This document shows, piece by piece, positions 62,701 to 63,296 of a stretch of DNA of 64,000 bases. The notes beneath the pieces are model-generated. The model worked only from the letters and a program-made list of their open reading frames with translations, did no database searches and was not told the origin of the DNA. The position numbers and the translations under genes are program-made. Every line of letters begins with the position of its first letter. Position 1 is the first letter of the stretch. Source of the DNA: Symbiodinium kawagutii (Eukaryota > Sar > Dinophyceae > Suessiales > Symbiodiniaceae); the NCBI GenBank assembly GCA_009767595.1, contig VSDK01023828.1, positions 654,583 to 718,582 on the forward strand, given 5' to 3'.

Positions 62701-63296
62701 AAACTTTGGAACTTGTTGGTAGTTAAAATCGAACCAACGTAGGGGTTCCCAGCTGTTGGAGTTTCAGCTTGGTGCCAGGGCCTTCATGCTGTGCAGACGC
62801 TGCTGCAATCGGTCAACCAGAGCACTGGACAAAACGAGTCGCGGCCTTTGACATCATACATACACATGCATGTTGTTCCCGTGTCCTTCTTGACACATGC
62901 CATCAATCCAAGAGGGTGGAACTGCTCAGATTTAGCATTGAAGGCAGTACCATCTAGATGTCAGCTTGTGAAGCATGCTACAGTCATGTAGTAATCATGT
63001 ATCCAATGTATCCACTTATCAAAATGCTGTGGGTCAAAACCCTGTACCCCTGGTTCCCCTATCATTAACCATTGTTTTCCTCATGATTTGGTTGGTCATT
63101 ATAGGCCATTATTGCTGGTTAACTGCTTGACCCAGCTCGCCAAAACATTCATCCATTCATCCCCTTACTATGGCCACACTTCCAGCAGCACCTGCGTCCA
63201 AGGCCAGAGCTCATCTTCCAACAGGCCGCCCCGGCGCTCGAGGTTTTCTCGCGCTGCGGCGGTTCTACACTGAACTTGGTTGATGATAGTGTTTGA
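1005..63296 (+). CDS. ABCC-type (MRP-like) ABC transporter, split gene span, 5' end outside window
   Basis: This is a gene-level entry; the exons are listed separately. About 35 small GC-rich islands on the + strand, separated by 0.4-10.9 kb spacers, carry ABC-transporter motifs in the order of a full-length ABCC protein: membrane domain end, linker, NBD1, membrane domain 2, linker, NBD2, C-terminal tail. Fifteen consecutive islands (30787-61496) join in compatible phase and reproduce a complete NBD2. Family knowledge: ABCC proteins are membrane exporters of organic anions, conjugates and metal-thiol complexes, located in plasma or vacuolar membranes; the substrate cannot be read here. The ABCC subfamily is indicated by SVERL linkers, the EWPxxG strand and NLDP after the Q-loop. 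Only the half downstream of the first membrane domain is in the window. Junctions in NBD1 and membrane domain 2 are tentative, and a few exons are probably missing. Confidence 0.75.
2883..2966. mobile_element. MITE-like family A, copy 1 (diverged)
   Basis: Left end GTCCTCAAAATAGGAG and right end TTGAGAAACCACC are imperfect inverted repeats around an AT-rich centre with CAAAATCATCCC and AATAAACC, the family A internal landmarks. Confidence 0.55.
3018..3136 (+). repeat. Duplicated TGATCATTGTTATCCC segment
   Basis: Two near-identical stretches of about 35 bp (3020-3054 and 3102-3136) read TGATCATTGTTATCCC then AAACATTTTGAGAAACTC, with two shorter partial copies between them. The TTTTGAGAAAC core resembles the family A terminus, so this may be local duplication of a MITE end. 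Confidence 0.55.
4178..4270 (+). CDS. Exon: ABCC linker before a nucleotide-binding domain
   Basis: 31 codons, phase 0-0. The reading contains [15 protein letters not shown], the characteristic ABCC linker (SVERxxxYxxLxxE) that joins the last membrane helix to a nucleotide-binding domain; the preceding residues look like the end of that helix. The acceptor is CCGTGCCGAG| with a C-rich tract, and the donor GAG|GTCAGG. In most ABCC proteins this motif precedes NBD2; here the order of later exons suggests it precedes NBD1. Confidence 0.7.
4271..6764 (+). other. Intron-like spacer, microsatellite rich
   Basis: 4300-4640 is AT-rich ATGAATAAGTGAATAG-like low complexity. 5446-5660 holds CCA/CTA/CCTA/CTAA tracts, 5839-5925 TA/CATA tracts, and 6040-6700 is TATA-rich. 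No coding island was recognised apart from the flanking exons. Confidence 0.4.
5446..5597 (+). repeat. Compound microsatellite (CCA)n (CTA)n (CCTA)n
   Basis: About 11 CCA units pass into about 28 uninterrupted CTA units, then CCTA units. Any long open frame across it is a low-complexity artefact (poly-Leu, Thr or Tyr). Confidence 0.95.
6765..6828 (+). CDS. Exon (tentative): linker towards NBD1
   Basis: A GC-rich island after a good acceptor (AATTCTGCAG|). Two frames look plausible. One gives [16 protein letters not shown], resembling the E..EA...PPxxW linker that precedes the first NBD strand; the other gives [15 protein letters not shown]. The proposed donor is TGG|GTGATG for the first frame or GCG|GCCCCC for the second. 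The frame is unresolved, so the protein reading is uncertain. Confidence 0.35.
6829..8667 (+). other. Intron-like spacer
   Basis: AT-rich, with many degenerate TGACTAGGAAT / GGTAAATGA motifs (6840-7480). No coding island or RNA gene seen. Confidence 0.4.
8668..8763 (+). CDS. Exon (tentative): first strands of NBD1
   Basis: 32 codons, phase 0-0, donor CCC|GTGATC. The segment [12 protein letters not shown] aligns by spacing with the NBD2 strand ALVRGHRELRC encoded at 32140-33461, the antiparallel beta strand that opens ABC nucleotide-binding domains. Similarity is weak; support comes mainly from position and phase. Confidence 0.35.
9184..9258 (+). CDS. Exon (tentative): NBD1 strand leading to Walker A
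   Basis: The reading ends [12 protein letters not shown], which lines up residue for residue with [11 protein letters not shown] of the NBD2 Walker A exon at 36068. The donor GCAG|GTGAAG is a strong consensus and leaves phase 1. The next exon should supply the GxGKS part; I could not find it, so NBD1 may have a degenerate or missed P-loop. Confidence 0.4.
9259..11079 (+). other. Intron-like spacer with one ambiguous coding island
   Basis: 9845-9960 is GC-rich and gives ABC-like readings on both strands (see findings). 10500-10790 has another mildly GC-rich stretch without recognisable homology. The NBD1 P-loop exon should lie in this interval if NBD1 is complete. Confidence 0.35.
11080..11121 (+). 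CDS. Exon (tentative): NBD1 segment before the signature
   Basis: 14 codons, phase 0-0. HADRTGFAE resembles the ABCC NBD1 segment GDxTxIGE just upstream of the LSGGQ signature. The acceptor is GCGCAG| and the donor GAG|GTCGGG, the same donor type as several firm exons. No LSGGQ-like exon was seen downstream. Confidence 0.4.
12080..12134 (+). CDS. Exon (tentative): NBD1 Walker B and D-loop region
   Basis: A good polypyrimidine acceptor (CCTTTTCCGCAG|) and phase 0 start fit the exon ending at 11121. VMDEATMAS matches the Walker B / D-loop pattern hhhDEATxxxD, but the hydrophobic strand before it is short and the D-loop Asp is absent. Confidence 0.35.
12220..12284 (+). repeat. Tandem repeat, about 22-bp unit, three copies
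   Basis: GGCTACKAAGGGTTGATAAAT-type unit repeated three times with few changes. Confidence 0.8.
13610..13696 (+). CDS. Exon (tentative): end of NBD1
   Basis: 29 codons, phase 0-0, acceptor CCGTCACAG|, donor CTG|GTACGT. The reading [14 protein letters not shown] is compatible with the GxYxEL...F..F tail of an ABCC NBD1. It joins in phase to the next exon at 14313. Confidence 0.4.
14069..14167. mobile_element. MITE-like family A, copy 2
   Basis: Left end GGTGGTTTCTCAAAATAGGG; the diverged right end is TTTAAGACATACC. Flanked by 5-bp direct repeats CATGT (14064-14068 and 14168-14172), a likely target duplication. Confidence 0.75.
14313..14390 (+). CDS. Exon: linker from NBD1 into second membrane domain
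   Basis: 26 codons, phase 0-0. [12 protein letters not shown] fits the ABCC pattern EExxxGxVxxxVY that immediately precedes the first helix of the second membrane domain, and the next exon supplies [11 protein letters not shown] in the expected position. The acceptor is TCGCATCGCAG| and the donor ATG|GTAGGT. Confidence 0.5.
14463..14565 (-). mobile_element. MITE-like family B, reverse copy
   Basis: Bounded by TGGGTCAA and TAGACCCA. The internal GTACCTCTGGTTCCCCTATC (read on the minus strand) matches the copies at 19943 and 63030. Confidence 0.65.
15082..15130. mobile_element. MITE-like family A, half copy
   Basis: AATAAACCAACCATAATTTG, then GGGGGTACCCTAGG, then AGAAACACCC: the right half of family A only. 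Confidence 0.5.
15373..15447 (+). CDS. Exon: first helix of second membrane domain
   Basis: 25 codons, phase 0 start. [19 protein letters not shown] is a clear hydrophobic membrane helix in the position of the ABCC YxxAxGGxxxxxxLLxF helix. The acceptor is TTCCACAG|; the best phase-0 donor is the non-canonical GAG|GCGAAG, with GT available further on (GTGGGG, 15458). Spliced to 18985 and 20586 it continues as LLRFGVE + VYFLTQAL + TNFWSG, close to the family pattern. Confidence 0.6.
15448..18984 (+). other. Intron-like spacer
   Basis: 15480-15900 is dense with degenerate GCTGGTTGAATATTA repeats. 16800-17760 is GTTGATGG-like low complexity. A 104-codon minus-strand open frame at 17927-18241 has ordinary composition but no family I recognise. 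Confidence 0.4.
18985..19008 (+). CDS. Microexon (24 bp): membrane domain 2
   Basis: Eight codons, VYFLTQAL, between acceptor CTCGTCCAG| and donor CTG|GTGAAT, phase 0-0. With its neighbours it restores the ABCC stretch LLxFxLxQALxxxxxFWLSxW. A longer version, starting at 18952 (CTCTCAG|) or reading through the donor, is also open. Confidence 0.45.
19394..19490 (-). repeat. Interstitial telomere-like repeats (CCCTAAA / TTTAGGG type)
   Basis: About ten imperfect CCCTAAAC-type units in two clusters, with interspersed CCAGAAACCTGAAAC variants. TTTAGGG is the telomere repeat of plants and of many algae, including dinoflagellates. It lies inside a proposed intron, so it is internal rather than terminal. 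Confidence 0.75.
19625..19713. mobile_element. MITE-like family A (diverged)
   Basis: CAGGGGTACTCCCCAAATCA... centre ... TTCTATTTTGAGAAC: family A landmarks, outer ends eroded. Confidence 0.5.
19943..20046 (+). mobile_element. MITE-like family B
   Basis: Ends TGGGTCAA and TTGACCCA form an 8-bp perfect inverted repeat. The internal segment CCTGGTTCCC...ATCATTAACCATTG is shared with 63030-63134. Confidence 0.7.
20586..20639 (+). CDS. Exon: membrane domain 2, FWS motif
   Basis: 18 codons, phase 0-0. [14 protein letters not shown] fits the ABCC motif (S/T)xxWLSxW after the first helix of membrane domain 2. The acceptor is ATTACCACAG| and the donor ATG|GTCATC. It follows the microexon at 18985 in phase. 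Confidence 0.55.
20997..21122 (+). repeat. (CCA)n / (ACA)n trinucleotide microsatellite
   Basis: CCACCA passing into ACAACR units for about 120 bp. Open frames through it (poly-Thr on +, Leu/Val-rich on -) are artefacts. Confidence 0.95.
21598..21700. mobile_element. MITE-like family A
   Basis: Left end GGTGTTTCTCAACATTGGGT; internal AATAAACCAGCTATTTTTTG; right end GAGAACTCACC. Inverted ends with several mismatches. Confidence 0.6.
21924..21977 (+). CDS. Exon (tentative): membrane domain 2
   Basis: 18 codons, phase 0-0, acceptor CTACTGGTTAG|, donor [24 protein letters not shown] is moderately hydrophobic and lies where the second helix of membrane domain 2 is expected. No diagnostic residue; support is position, phase and splice sites. 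Confidence 0.4.
22531..22631. mobile_element. MITE-like family A
   Basis: Left end GGGGGTTCTCAAAATAGG; right end GACTTGAGAAACACCC; internal AAAATGGATGGTTTAGTA and GGATGATAGGGGTACCCC. Confidence 0.7.
23793..23888 (+). CDS. Exon (tentative): membrane domain 2, LH...AP loop
   Basis: 32 codons, phase 0-0, acceptor CACCAACTCAG|, donor AAG|GTAGGT (strong consensus). [18 protein letters not shown] matches the ABCC pattern LHxxLLxxVLxAP before the FFDxTPxGR loop, with four extra residues. Joined to the next exon, the AP-to-TP spacing equals that of the family. Confidence 0.45.
24485..24517 (+). CDS. Exon (tentative, 33 bp): TP loop of membrane domain 2
   Basis: Eleven codons reading [11 protein letters not shown], phase 0-0, acceptor TTTTTCTGGTTAG|, donor CAG|GTGTTA. 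After VSAPNVGK it places TP eight residues after AP, as in APxxFFDTTPLGR, but the GRxxNR residues are not conserved. An adjacent open segment (24539-24594) may be part of the same or the next exon. Confidence 0.3.
24710..24761 (+). repeat. (TTG)n microsatellite
   Basis: About 17 uninterrupted TTG units. Confidence 0.97.
24906..24937 (+). CDS. Exon (tentative, 32 bp)
   Basis: A very good splice pair: CTTGGTCATGCAG| acceptor and CCCCG|GTGAGC donor around a GC-rich 32-bp insert. The frame that ends in phase 0, as the next exon requires, reads [10 protein letters not shown]. No diagnostic motif; it is called from splice signals and position only. Confidence 0.35.
24958..25143. mobile_element. 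MITE-like family A, long copy (186 bp)
   Basis: Left end GGGGGGGTCTTATGATGGGG; right end CCCCTATTTTGAGAAACCACC shortened by one base. Flanked by ATAC direct repeats (24954-24957 and 25144-25147). The centre carries about 80 bp more than other copies. Confidence 0.7.
25996..26079 (+). CDS. Exon: membrane helix of domain 2
   Basis: 28 codons, phase 0-0. [18 protein letters not shown] is a clear membrane helix with a Pro near its end, as in the ABCC helix that ends xxP after the D..VD loop. The acceptor is CCCCGTTTTGTCAG| and the donor GTGCAG|GTGGTT. Confidence 0.6.
26232..26323. mobile_element. MITE-like family A
   Basis: Left end GGGGTTTCTTAAAATAGG; right end TTTGAGAAACCAGC; ATATG direct repeats at 26227-26231 and 26324-26328. 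Confidence 0.75.
26340..27566 (+). other. Spacer with GC-richer unassigned patches
   Basis: 26352-26627 and 27370-27560 are GC-richer and open in more than one frame. Around 27360-27400 the frame [11 protein letters not shown] resembles the ABCC segment SRELxRL before the SPxxxxF loop, but clean splice sites and phase could not be assigned. 26700-27300 shows nothing recognisable. Confidence 0.3.
27567..27620 (+). CDS. Exon (tentative): cytoplasmic loop of membrane domain 2
   Basis: 18 codons, phase 0-0, acceptor AACCAGCCAG|, donor [24 protein letters not shown] could correspond to the FxExLxGxxxIRAFGK loop. The donor lies only 3 nt from the target duplication of a family A MITE (27629-27727), so the intron's first bases were remodelled by the insertion. 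Confidence 0.4.
27629..27727. mobile_element. MITE-like family A next to a splice donor
   Basis: Left end GGGTTTCTTAAAGTAGGG; right end CCCCTATTTTGGGAAACACCT; ACATG direct repeats at 27624-27628 and 27728-27732. It sits immediately inside the proposed intron after the exon ending at 27620. Confidence 0.75.
28641..28728. mobile_element. MITE-like family A (left end eroded)
   Basis: CCCCCCAAATCATCC, AATAAACCAACTATTTTTTG, and the complete right end CCCTATTTTGAGAAACCACC. Confidence 0.65.
28729..28807. mobile_element. MITE-like family A, abutting partial copy
   Basis: Directly follows the previous copy: AAATCATCCTTTAAC, GTAAGAAACCAAGCATTTTA, TTAAGAAACCCCC. A head-to-tail or nested arrangement. 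Confidence 0.5.
28943..29033. mobile_element. MITE-like family A
   Basis: CTATTTTGACCCCCAAATCA, AATAAACAAACTAGTG, and right end CTCTATTTTGAGAAACACCC. Confidence 0.6.
29150..29194 (+). CDS. Exon (tentative): RWxxxL helix segment, membrane domain 2
   Basis: 15 codons, phase 0-0, acceptor ATTAAGCAG|, donor ATG|GTGAGC (strong consensus). [11 protein letters not shown] is compatible with the NRWLxxRLE segment that closes ABCC membrane domains, the counterpart of QRWFTLQLE at 1005. Confidence 0.4.
29195..30786 (+). other. Spacer
   Basis: 29200-29470 is GC-richer with a GATGGGCAGTTGC motif repeated at 29276 and 29321; one more exon (phase 0 to 2) should lie here or further right but could not be fixed. 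30302-30330 is a TA tract and 30570-30740 is TGATGGTTGA low complexity. Confidence 0.35.
30787..30840 (+). CDS. Exon: linker before NBD2
   Basis: The reading [17 protein letters not shown] fits the ABCC linker ERxxxYxxLxxEA. Acceptor GGCCGAAG|; the donor that keeps phase with the next exon is the non-canonical CC|GCCGAG. Joined to 32140 it gives EEAKP followed by the PEWPxxG strand, as in the family. Confidence 0.5.
31600..31800 (+). other. Unassigned GC-richer patch
   Basis: Open on + through 31625-31873 with [13 protein letters not shown] after a TTTTCAAG| acceptor. It could be a linker exon or nothing; no motif decides it. Confidence 0.2.
32140..32212 (+). CDS. Exon: first strand of NBD2 (EWPxxG)
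   Basis: The first base completes a codon from the previous exon; 24 codons follow, ending in phase 0 at [23 protein letters not shown] matches the hallmark ABCC strand PxxWPxxGxIxFxxV that opens NBD2. The acceptor is ACCACCACAG|. Confidence 0.7.
32280..32470. repeat. Degenerate TGATGGTTGATGG low-complexity tract
   Basis: Near-continuous 6-13 bp variants of TGATGGTTGATGG. The same degenerate motif or its complement pervades most introns in the window (for example 33600-34080, 50650-50940 and 60180-61080). Confidence 0.7.
33262..33304 (+). repeat. (CAT)n microsatellite
   Basis: About 14 CAT units. Confidence 0.97.
33427..33461 (+). CDS. Exon (35 bp): second strand of NBD2
   Basis: Phase 0 start after CTAGCTGCGCAG|, phase 2 end at TGTGG|GTGGTT. 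It reads [11 protein letters not shown]; after ALVRGHR it aligns with the family stretch IxFxxVxxRYRPxxP, Cys replacing the A-loop aromatic residue. It joins in phase to 34831. Confidence 0.55.
33481..33630 (+). repeat. GGTAAAGCTATGG tandem repeat
   Basis: About eight diverged units of 12-24 bp, variants of GGTAAAGCTATGGTAAACC. Confidence 0.75.
34639..34743. mobile_element. MITE-like family A
   Basis: Left end GGTGGTTTCTCAAAATAGGG; right end CATTGTGAAAAACGCCC; ATAT direct repeats at 34635-34638 and 34744-34747. Confidence 0.75.
34831..34873 (+). CDS. Exon: NBD2 strand before Walker A
   Basis: The first base completes a codon (phase 2); 14 codons end in phase 0 at [18 protein letters not shown] + VLPREHV from the next exon reproduces the spacing of vLxxisxxxxxGexv before the P-loop. 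Acceptor GTATCAG|; an internal acceptor at 34845 in the same phase would trim it to 28 bp. Confidence 0.6.
35827..35904. mobile_element. MITE-like family A, short copy
   Basis: Left end GGTGGTTTCTCAAAATAGGG and right end CCTCTATTTTGAGAAACAGCC, 78 bp in all; the centre has lost about 25 bp, leaving a near-perfect hairpin. Confidence 0.75.
36068..36109 (+). CDS. Exon: NBD2 Walker A, first half
   Basis: 14 codons, phase 0-0: [14 protein letters not shown], the strand and first half of the P-loop (hALVGxSG). The acceptor is GGTTTTAG|; the donor that restores the P-loop is GGG|GCTCTT, a GC donor. Direct joining to 37121 gives VGSSG + AGKST, a perfect Walker A. G|GCT occurs at both junction ends, so the exact cut is ambiguous by a few bases without changing the protein. 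Confidence 0.8.
36480..36920 (+). other. GC-richer unassigned stretch within an intron
   Basis: Open in several frames (36486-36800 is longest) but no family recognised. It lies between the two halves of Walker A, so it cannot be constitutive coding sequence of this transporter. Confidence 0.3.
37121..37145 (+). CDS. Microexon (25 bp): NBD2 Walker A lysine
   Basis: AGKSTLLA plus one base. Phase 0 start after CAGCTGAG|, phase 1 end at GCAG|GTGAAG (strong consensus). It supplies the catalytic GKST of the P-loop. Its 25 bp is confirmed by phase: the next exon starts two bases into a codon and continues [16 protein letters not shown], the expected helix and strand. Reading through the donor also stays open for about 20 codons but does not continue the family pattern. 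Confidence 0.8.
38096..38151 (+). CDS. Exon: NBD2, after Walker A
   Basis: Phase 1 to 0. [17 protein letters not shown] matches LxRLxPxxGxIxIDGxD. The acceptor is GGCGCGAACAG| and the chosen donor TTCGAG|GTCGCG, which gives exactly the family spacing to VPQ in the next exon; a later donor (38199|GTGGTT) would add 16 residues. Confidence 0.8.
38811..39115 (+). repeat. ATATTCCCC(AT) repeat tract
   Basis: At least nine copies of CATGATATTCCCC-like motifs at irregular 20-40 bp spacing. Confidence 0.65.
39183..39238 (+). CDS. Exon: NBD2 Q-loop
   Basis: Phase 0 to 2. [17 protein letters not shown] matches the ABCC segment IxxLxLxxLRxxlxxiPQ; the final Gln is the Q-loop residue that contacts Mg-ATP. 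Acceptor AACCGCGAG|; the donor CA|GTGGCT leaves two bases that the next exon completes to Gln. Confidence 0.85.
39291..39352 (-). mobile_element. MITE-like family B, partial reverse copy
   Basis: CTGGGTCAACATGAG, TCATGAGGAAAACCATGG and GGGGAGCCAGGGGGAC are the complement of the family B left half. It ends in a family A fragment (39356-39380). Confidence 0.55.
39384..39442 (+). repeat. Long direct repeat, copy 1 of 2
   Basis: About 60 bp (GGAAGTTTAGAAGTCTAACT ... GACAAC.CAGCTAGGG.AGAT) repeated at 41485-41546 with few differences. The two copies bracket the 94-bp array region. Confidence 0.8.
39618..40756 (+). repeat. 94-bp tandem repeat array, interrupted
   Basis: Four copies at exact 94-bp spacing (starts 40381, 40475, 40569, 40663), each with GGCGCGAAGCACATTTGGAA and TCGGAGCACTTTT, plus one upstream copy from 39618. 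The upstream copy is separated by the insertion at 39713-40371. More diverged copies continue to about 41110. Confidence 0.85.
39713..40371. mobile_element. 659-bp non-autonomous element with 9-bp target duplication
   Basis: Inserted in the 94-bp array. CAACTTGCA occurs at 39704-39712 and 40372-40380, and deleting the element plus one copy restores the array. Ends are weak inverted repeats (TGGAGGGTACCTT against the complement of AAGGTATACCCCA). An inner inverted pair CCAGGTATACCCC / GGGGTATACCTGG lies near 39738-39841. No transposase frame. The 9-bp duplication is of Mutator-like size, but family membership is inference. Confidence 0.7.
41485..41546 (+). repeat. Long direct repeat, copy 2 of 2
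   Basis: Matches 39384-39442; followed at once by the GATA tract. Confidence 0.8.
41543..42190 (+). repeat. Degenerate (GATA)n / (GACA)n microsatellite, about 650 bp
   Basis: Continuous TAGATAGA / TAGACAGA units with point changes. The minus-strand open frame of repeated IYLS / SIYL is an artefact. Confidence 0.95.
42463..42562. mobile_element. MITE-like family A
   Basis: Left end GGTGGTTTCTTAAACTTGGG; right end CCCCTGTTTTGAAAAACACC; TATAT direct repeats at 42458-42462 and 42563-42567. Confidence 0.75.
43228..43327. mobile_element. MITE-like family A, well-preserved copy
   Basis: Left end AGGTGTTTCTCAAAATAGGG and right end CCCTATTTTGAGAAACCACC; AAGT direct repeats at 43224-43227 and 43328-43331. 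It ends 52 bp before the NLDP exon. Confidence 0.8.
43380..43449 (+). CDS. Exon: NBD2 NLDP segment
   Basis: The first base completes Gln from the previous exon; 23 codons end in phase 0 at [27 protein letters not shown] is a near-ideal match to the ABCC NBD2 stretch PxLFxGTxRxNLDP. The acceptor is GCTGCTTAG|. This exon is the strongest subfamily marker in the window. Confidence 0.9.
43450..45837 (+). other. Intron-like spacer
   Basis: Contains a family A copy (44743-44841), GC-mixed unassigned sequence (43600-44700) and, at 45660-45780, three copies of GATATCCTTACATGGCTAA. Confidence 0.4.
44743..44841. mobile_element. MITE-like family A
   Basis: Left end GAGTGTTTCTCAAAATATGG; right end CTCTATTTTGAGAAGCCATC; ATTT direct repeats at 44739-44742 and 44842-44845. 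Confidence 0.7.
45838..45901 (+). CDS. Exon: NBD2 helical subdomain
   Basis: Phase 0 to 1, acceptor CGATAACAG|, donor [25 protein letters not shown] matches xALxxVxLxxxVxxxP between NLDP and the signature. The residual base fits the CC that begins 56815. If correct, the following intron is 10.9 kb and includes the assembly gap. Confidence 0.8.
46545..46644. mobile_element. MITE-like family A (diverged)
   Basis: GGTGGTTTCATACAATGGGG, ACCAAATCATCCAAC, TTTTTGGGTCTCC, TTAAGAAACC. Confidence 0.55.
48840..48890 (+). repeat. (GAT)n microsatellite
   Basis: About 17 GAT units; gives poly-Asp or poly-Met readings that are not genes. Confidence 0.97.
49048..49190 (+). mobile_element. tRNA-derived SINE
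   Basis: A tRNA-like head carries a box A (TGGTCTAGTGG, 49056-49066) and box B (GGTTCAATCCC, 49099-49109) at normal pol III spacing. The acceptor arms (GGCCGGC against GTGCAAC) do not pair and the anticodon arm is distorted, so it is not a functional tRNA. The body downstream folds into nested stems: CGGGCAGC (49134-49141) with GCTGCCCG (49181-49188), and CCCCT (49149-49153) with AGGGG (49161-49165). The copy's exact 3' end and target duplication are unclear. Confidence 0.7.
50302..50406. mobile_element. MITE-like family A
   Basis: AGGTGTTTCTCAAAGTAGGT, CCCCCCAAATCACTC, TTAAGAAGCCACA; moderately diverged. Confidence 0.55.
51604..51702. mobile_element. MITE-like family A (diverged)
   Basis: GGGGACACCCCCAGGTATCA, TTTATTACTGTAAC, GTCCCTATTTTAAGAACCCTC. 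Only the right end is clear. Confidence 0.4.
51858..51946. repeat. 89-bp inverted repeat, GGCCTGTTGTGAGCGC ends
   Basis: CCTGTTGTGAGCGC (51860-51873) is mirrored perfectly by GCGCTCACAACAGG (51933-51946). An extended complement recurs at 53643-53660, across the assembly gap. Confidence 0.7.
52084..52381. repeat. 298-bp foldback with A-rich and T-rich arms
   Basis: The outer 53 bp (52084-52136) is an exact reverse complement of 52329-52381. Inside, AAAAAAAAC units face T-rich GGTTTTTT units, and the loop (about 52218-52271) is unique sequence with an ACTAGT palindrome. Structure may exist at DNA or RNA level. Confidence 0.9.
52577..52985. other. Assembly gap (409 N)
   Basis: A run of N. It begins just after the foldback and an AGGAAGCTTTAAAGCGCTTT duplicated element, so difficult repeats probably caused the break. 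True length unknown. Confidence 1.
53643..53660. repeat. Inverted copy of the 51858 repeat end
   Basis: CCGCGCTCACAACAGGCC is the exact complement of 51858-51875. With that copy it would bound a 1.8-kb unit containing the foldback and the gap. Confidence 0.65.
53668..53736 (+). repeat. (TATC)n microsatellite
   Basis: TTATC/TATC units, about 16. A similar shorter tract is at 51817-51850, also beside a copy of the GGCCTGTTGTGAGCGC repeat. Confidence 0.95.
54330..54510. other. GC-rich coding-like island inside the 10.9-kb intron
   Basis: The most GC-rich stretch in the window, open on both strands. The + frame has ADRIWVLG, reminiscent of the ABC post-H-loop strand, but in the wrong order for this gene. 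The - frame reads [19 protein letters not shown]. It could be a stray exon of another gene, a duplicated exon or an alternative exon; the function is unknown. Confidence 0.35.
54806..54953 (+). repeat. 9-bp minisatellite AACCCAACC
   Basis: About ten near-perfect units, then degenerate CCAA units. The NPTNPT or WLGWLG open frames over it are artefacts. Confidence 0.95.
54954..56814 (+). other. Last part of the 10.9-kb intron
   Basis: TA tracts (55195-55230) and ATTATTAACCATT low complexity (55480-55740). A GC-richer island at 55765-55890 ends with TACACTCCGGTGATCTAACA, a phrase repeated at 57859. A run of GGGAAATCA variants lies at 55915-56005. Confidence 0.4.
56815..56903 (+). CDS. Exon: NBD2 signature (degenerate) and Walker B
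   Basis: Phase 1 to 0, acceptor CATGGCCATAG|, donor [27 protein letters not shown] lines up with LSxGQRQLLxLARALLR, followed by GATVAILDE, an intact Walker B with its catalytic Glu. The signature Gly and Gln are Ser and Arg. In ABCC proteins NBD2 normally keeps a canonical signature, so this is atypical. The preceding junction completes Ala. Confidence 0.85.
57642..57683 (+). CDS. Exon (42 bp): NBD2 D-loop region
   Basis: 14 codons, phase 0-0: [14 protein letters not shown]. After LDE it gives LDEPFAAME, matching the DEPFSALD form of the D-loop with Asp changed to Glu. Acceptor CACATCGCCAG|, donor TTG|GTTTGA. It joins in phase to the H-loop exon. Confidence 0.75.
57859..57879 (+). repeat. 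Short dispersed repeat, copy 2
   Basis: The 20-bp phrase TACACTCCGGTGATCTAACA also occurs near 55889-55908; otherwise the flanks differ. Confidence 0.6.
58873..58940 (+). CDS. Exon: NBD2 H-loop
   Basis: Phase 0 to 2, acceptor GCTTGTCTCAG|, donor [22 protein letters not shown] is a textbook CTxxxIxHR segment containing the switch His that completes the ATP site. The final Arg is completed by the first base of 59300. Confidence 0.9.
59300..59384 (+). CDS. Exon: NBD2 terminal strands
   Basis: Phase 2 to 0, acceptor GGCTGTTGCAG|, donor [24 protein letters not shown] matches the post-H-loop pattern DRIxVLxxGxVxE; Asp is Ser here. It joins seamlessly to the H-loop exon. Confidence 0.9.
59540..59664. 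mobile_element. MITE-like family A, 125-bp copy
   Basis: Left end GGTGGTTTCTCAGAATAGGG and right end CCCCTATTCTACGAAACCACC are long inverted repeats; TTA direct repeats at 59537-59539 and 59665-59667. The internal CTACTACTATAAATACATAC is longer than in other copies. Confidence 0.8.
59665..61412 (+). other. Intron-like spacer
   Basis: 59820-60170 is mixed sequence without recognised coding. 60180-61080 is ATGATCATTG / ACCATGATC low complexity, followed by the 40-bp array. Confidence 0.4.
61089..61336 (+). repeat. Higher-order tandem repeat, 40-bp unit of three submotifs
   Basis: The unit is two ACCATCCATTATA blocks plus one ACCATCGATTATCA block (13+13+14 bp). About four nearly exact units, then decay to ACCATCTATTATTA. 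Confidence 0.9.
61413..61496 (+). CDS. Exon: C-terminal region
   Basis: 28 codons, phase 0-0, acceptor GCGCCGCCTTCGCCAG|, donor GAG|GTAACT. It contains [18 protein letters not shown], an amphipathic stretch consistent with the helical tail after an ABCC NBD2. No catalytic motif expected; called from GC content, splice sites and phase. Confidence 0.7.
61497..63185 (+). other. Intron-like spacer
   Basis: GGTTGGTTCATGTTGATG low complexity (61540-61640). GC-mixed patches at 62400-62560 and 62760-62960 lack recognisable homology. A family B element lies just before the last exon. Confidence 0.4.
63030..63134 (+). mobile_element. MITE-like family B
   Basis: TGGGTCAA and TTGACCCA ends; the internal segment is nearly identical to 19943-20046 in the left half. 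Confidence 0.7.
63186..63242 (+). CDS. Exon: C-terminal tail, possibly last exon
   Basis: A phase 0 start after CCACACTTCCAG| follows the previous exon in frame. [18 protein letters not shown] precedes a possible donor GAG|GTTTTC. Without splicing, the frame runs to a TGA at 63294-63296, which could be the gene's stop. No homology can be stated for this tail. Confidence 0.55.
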
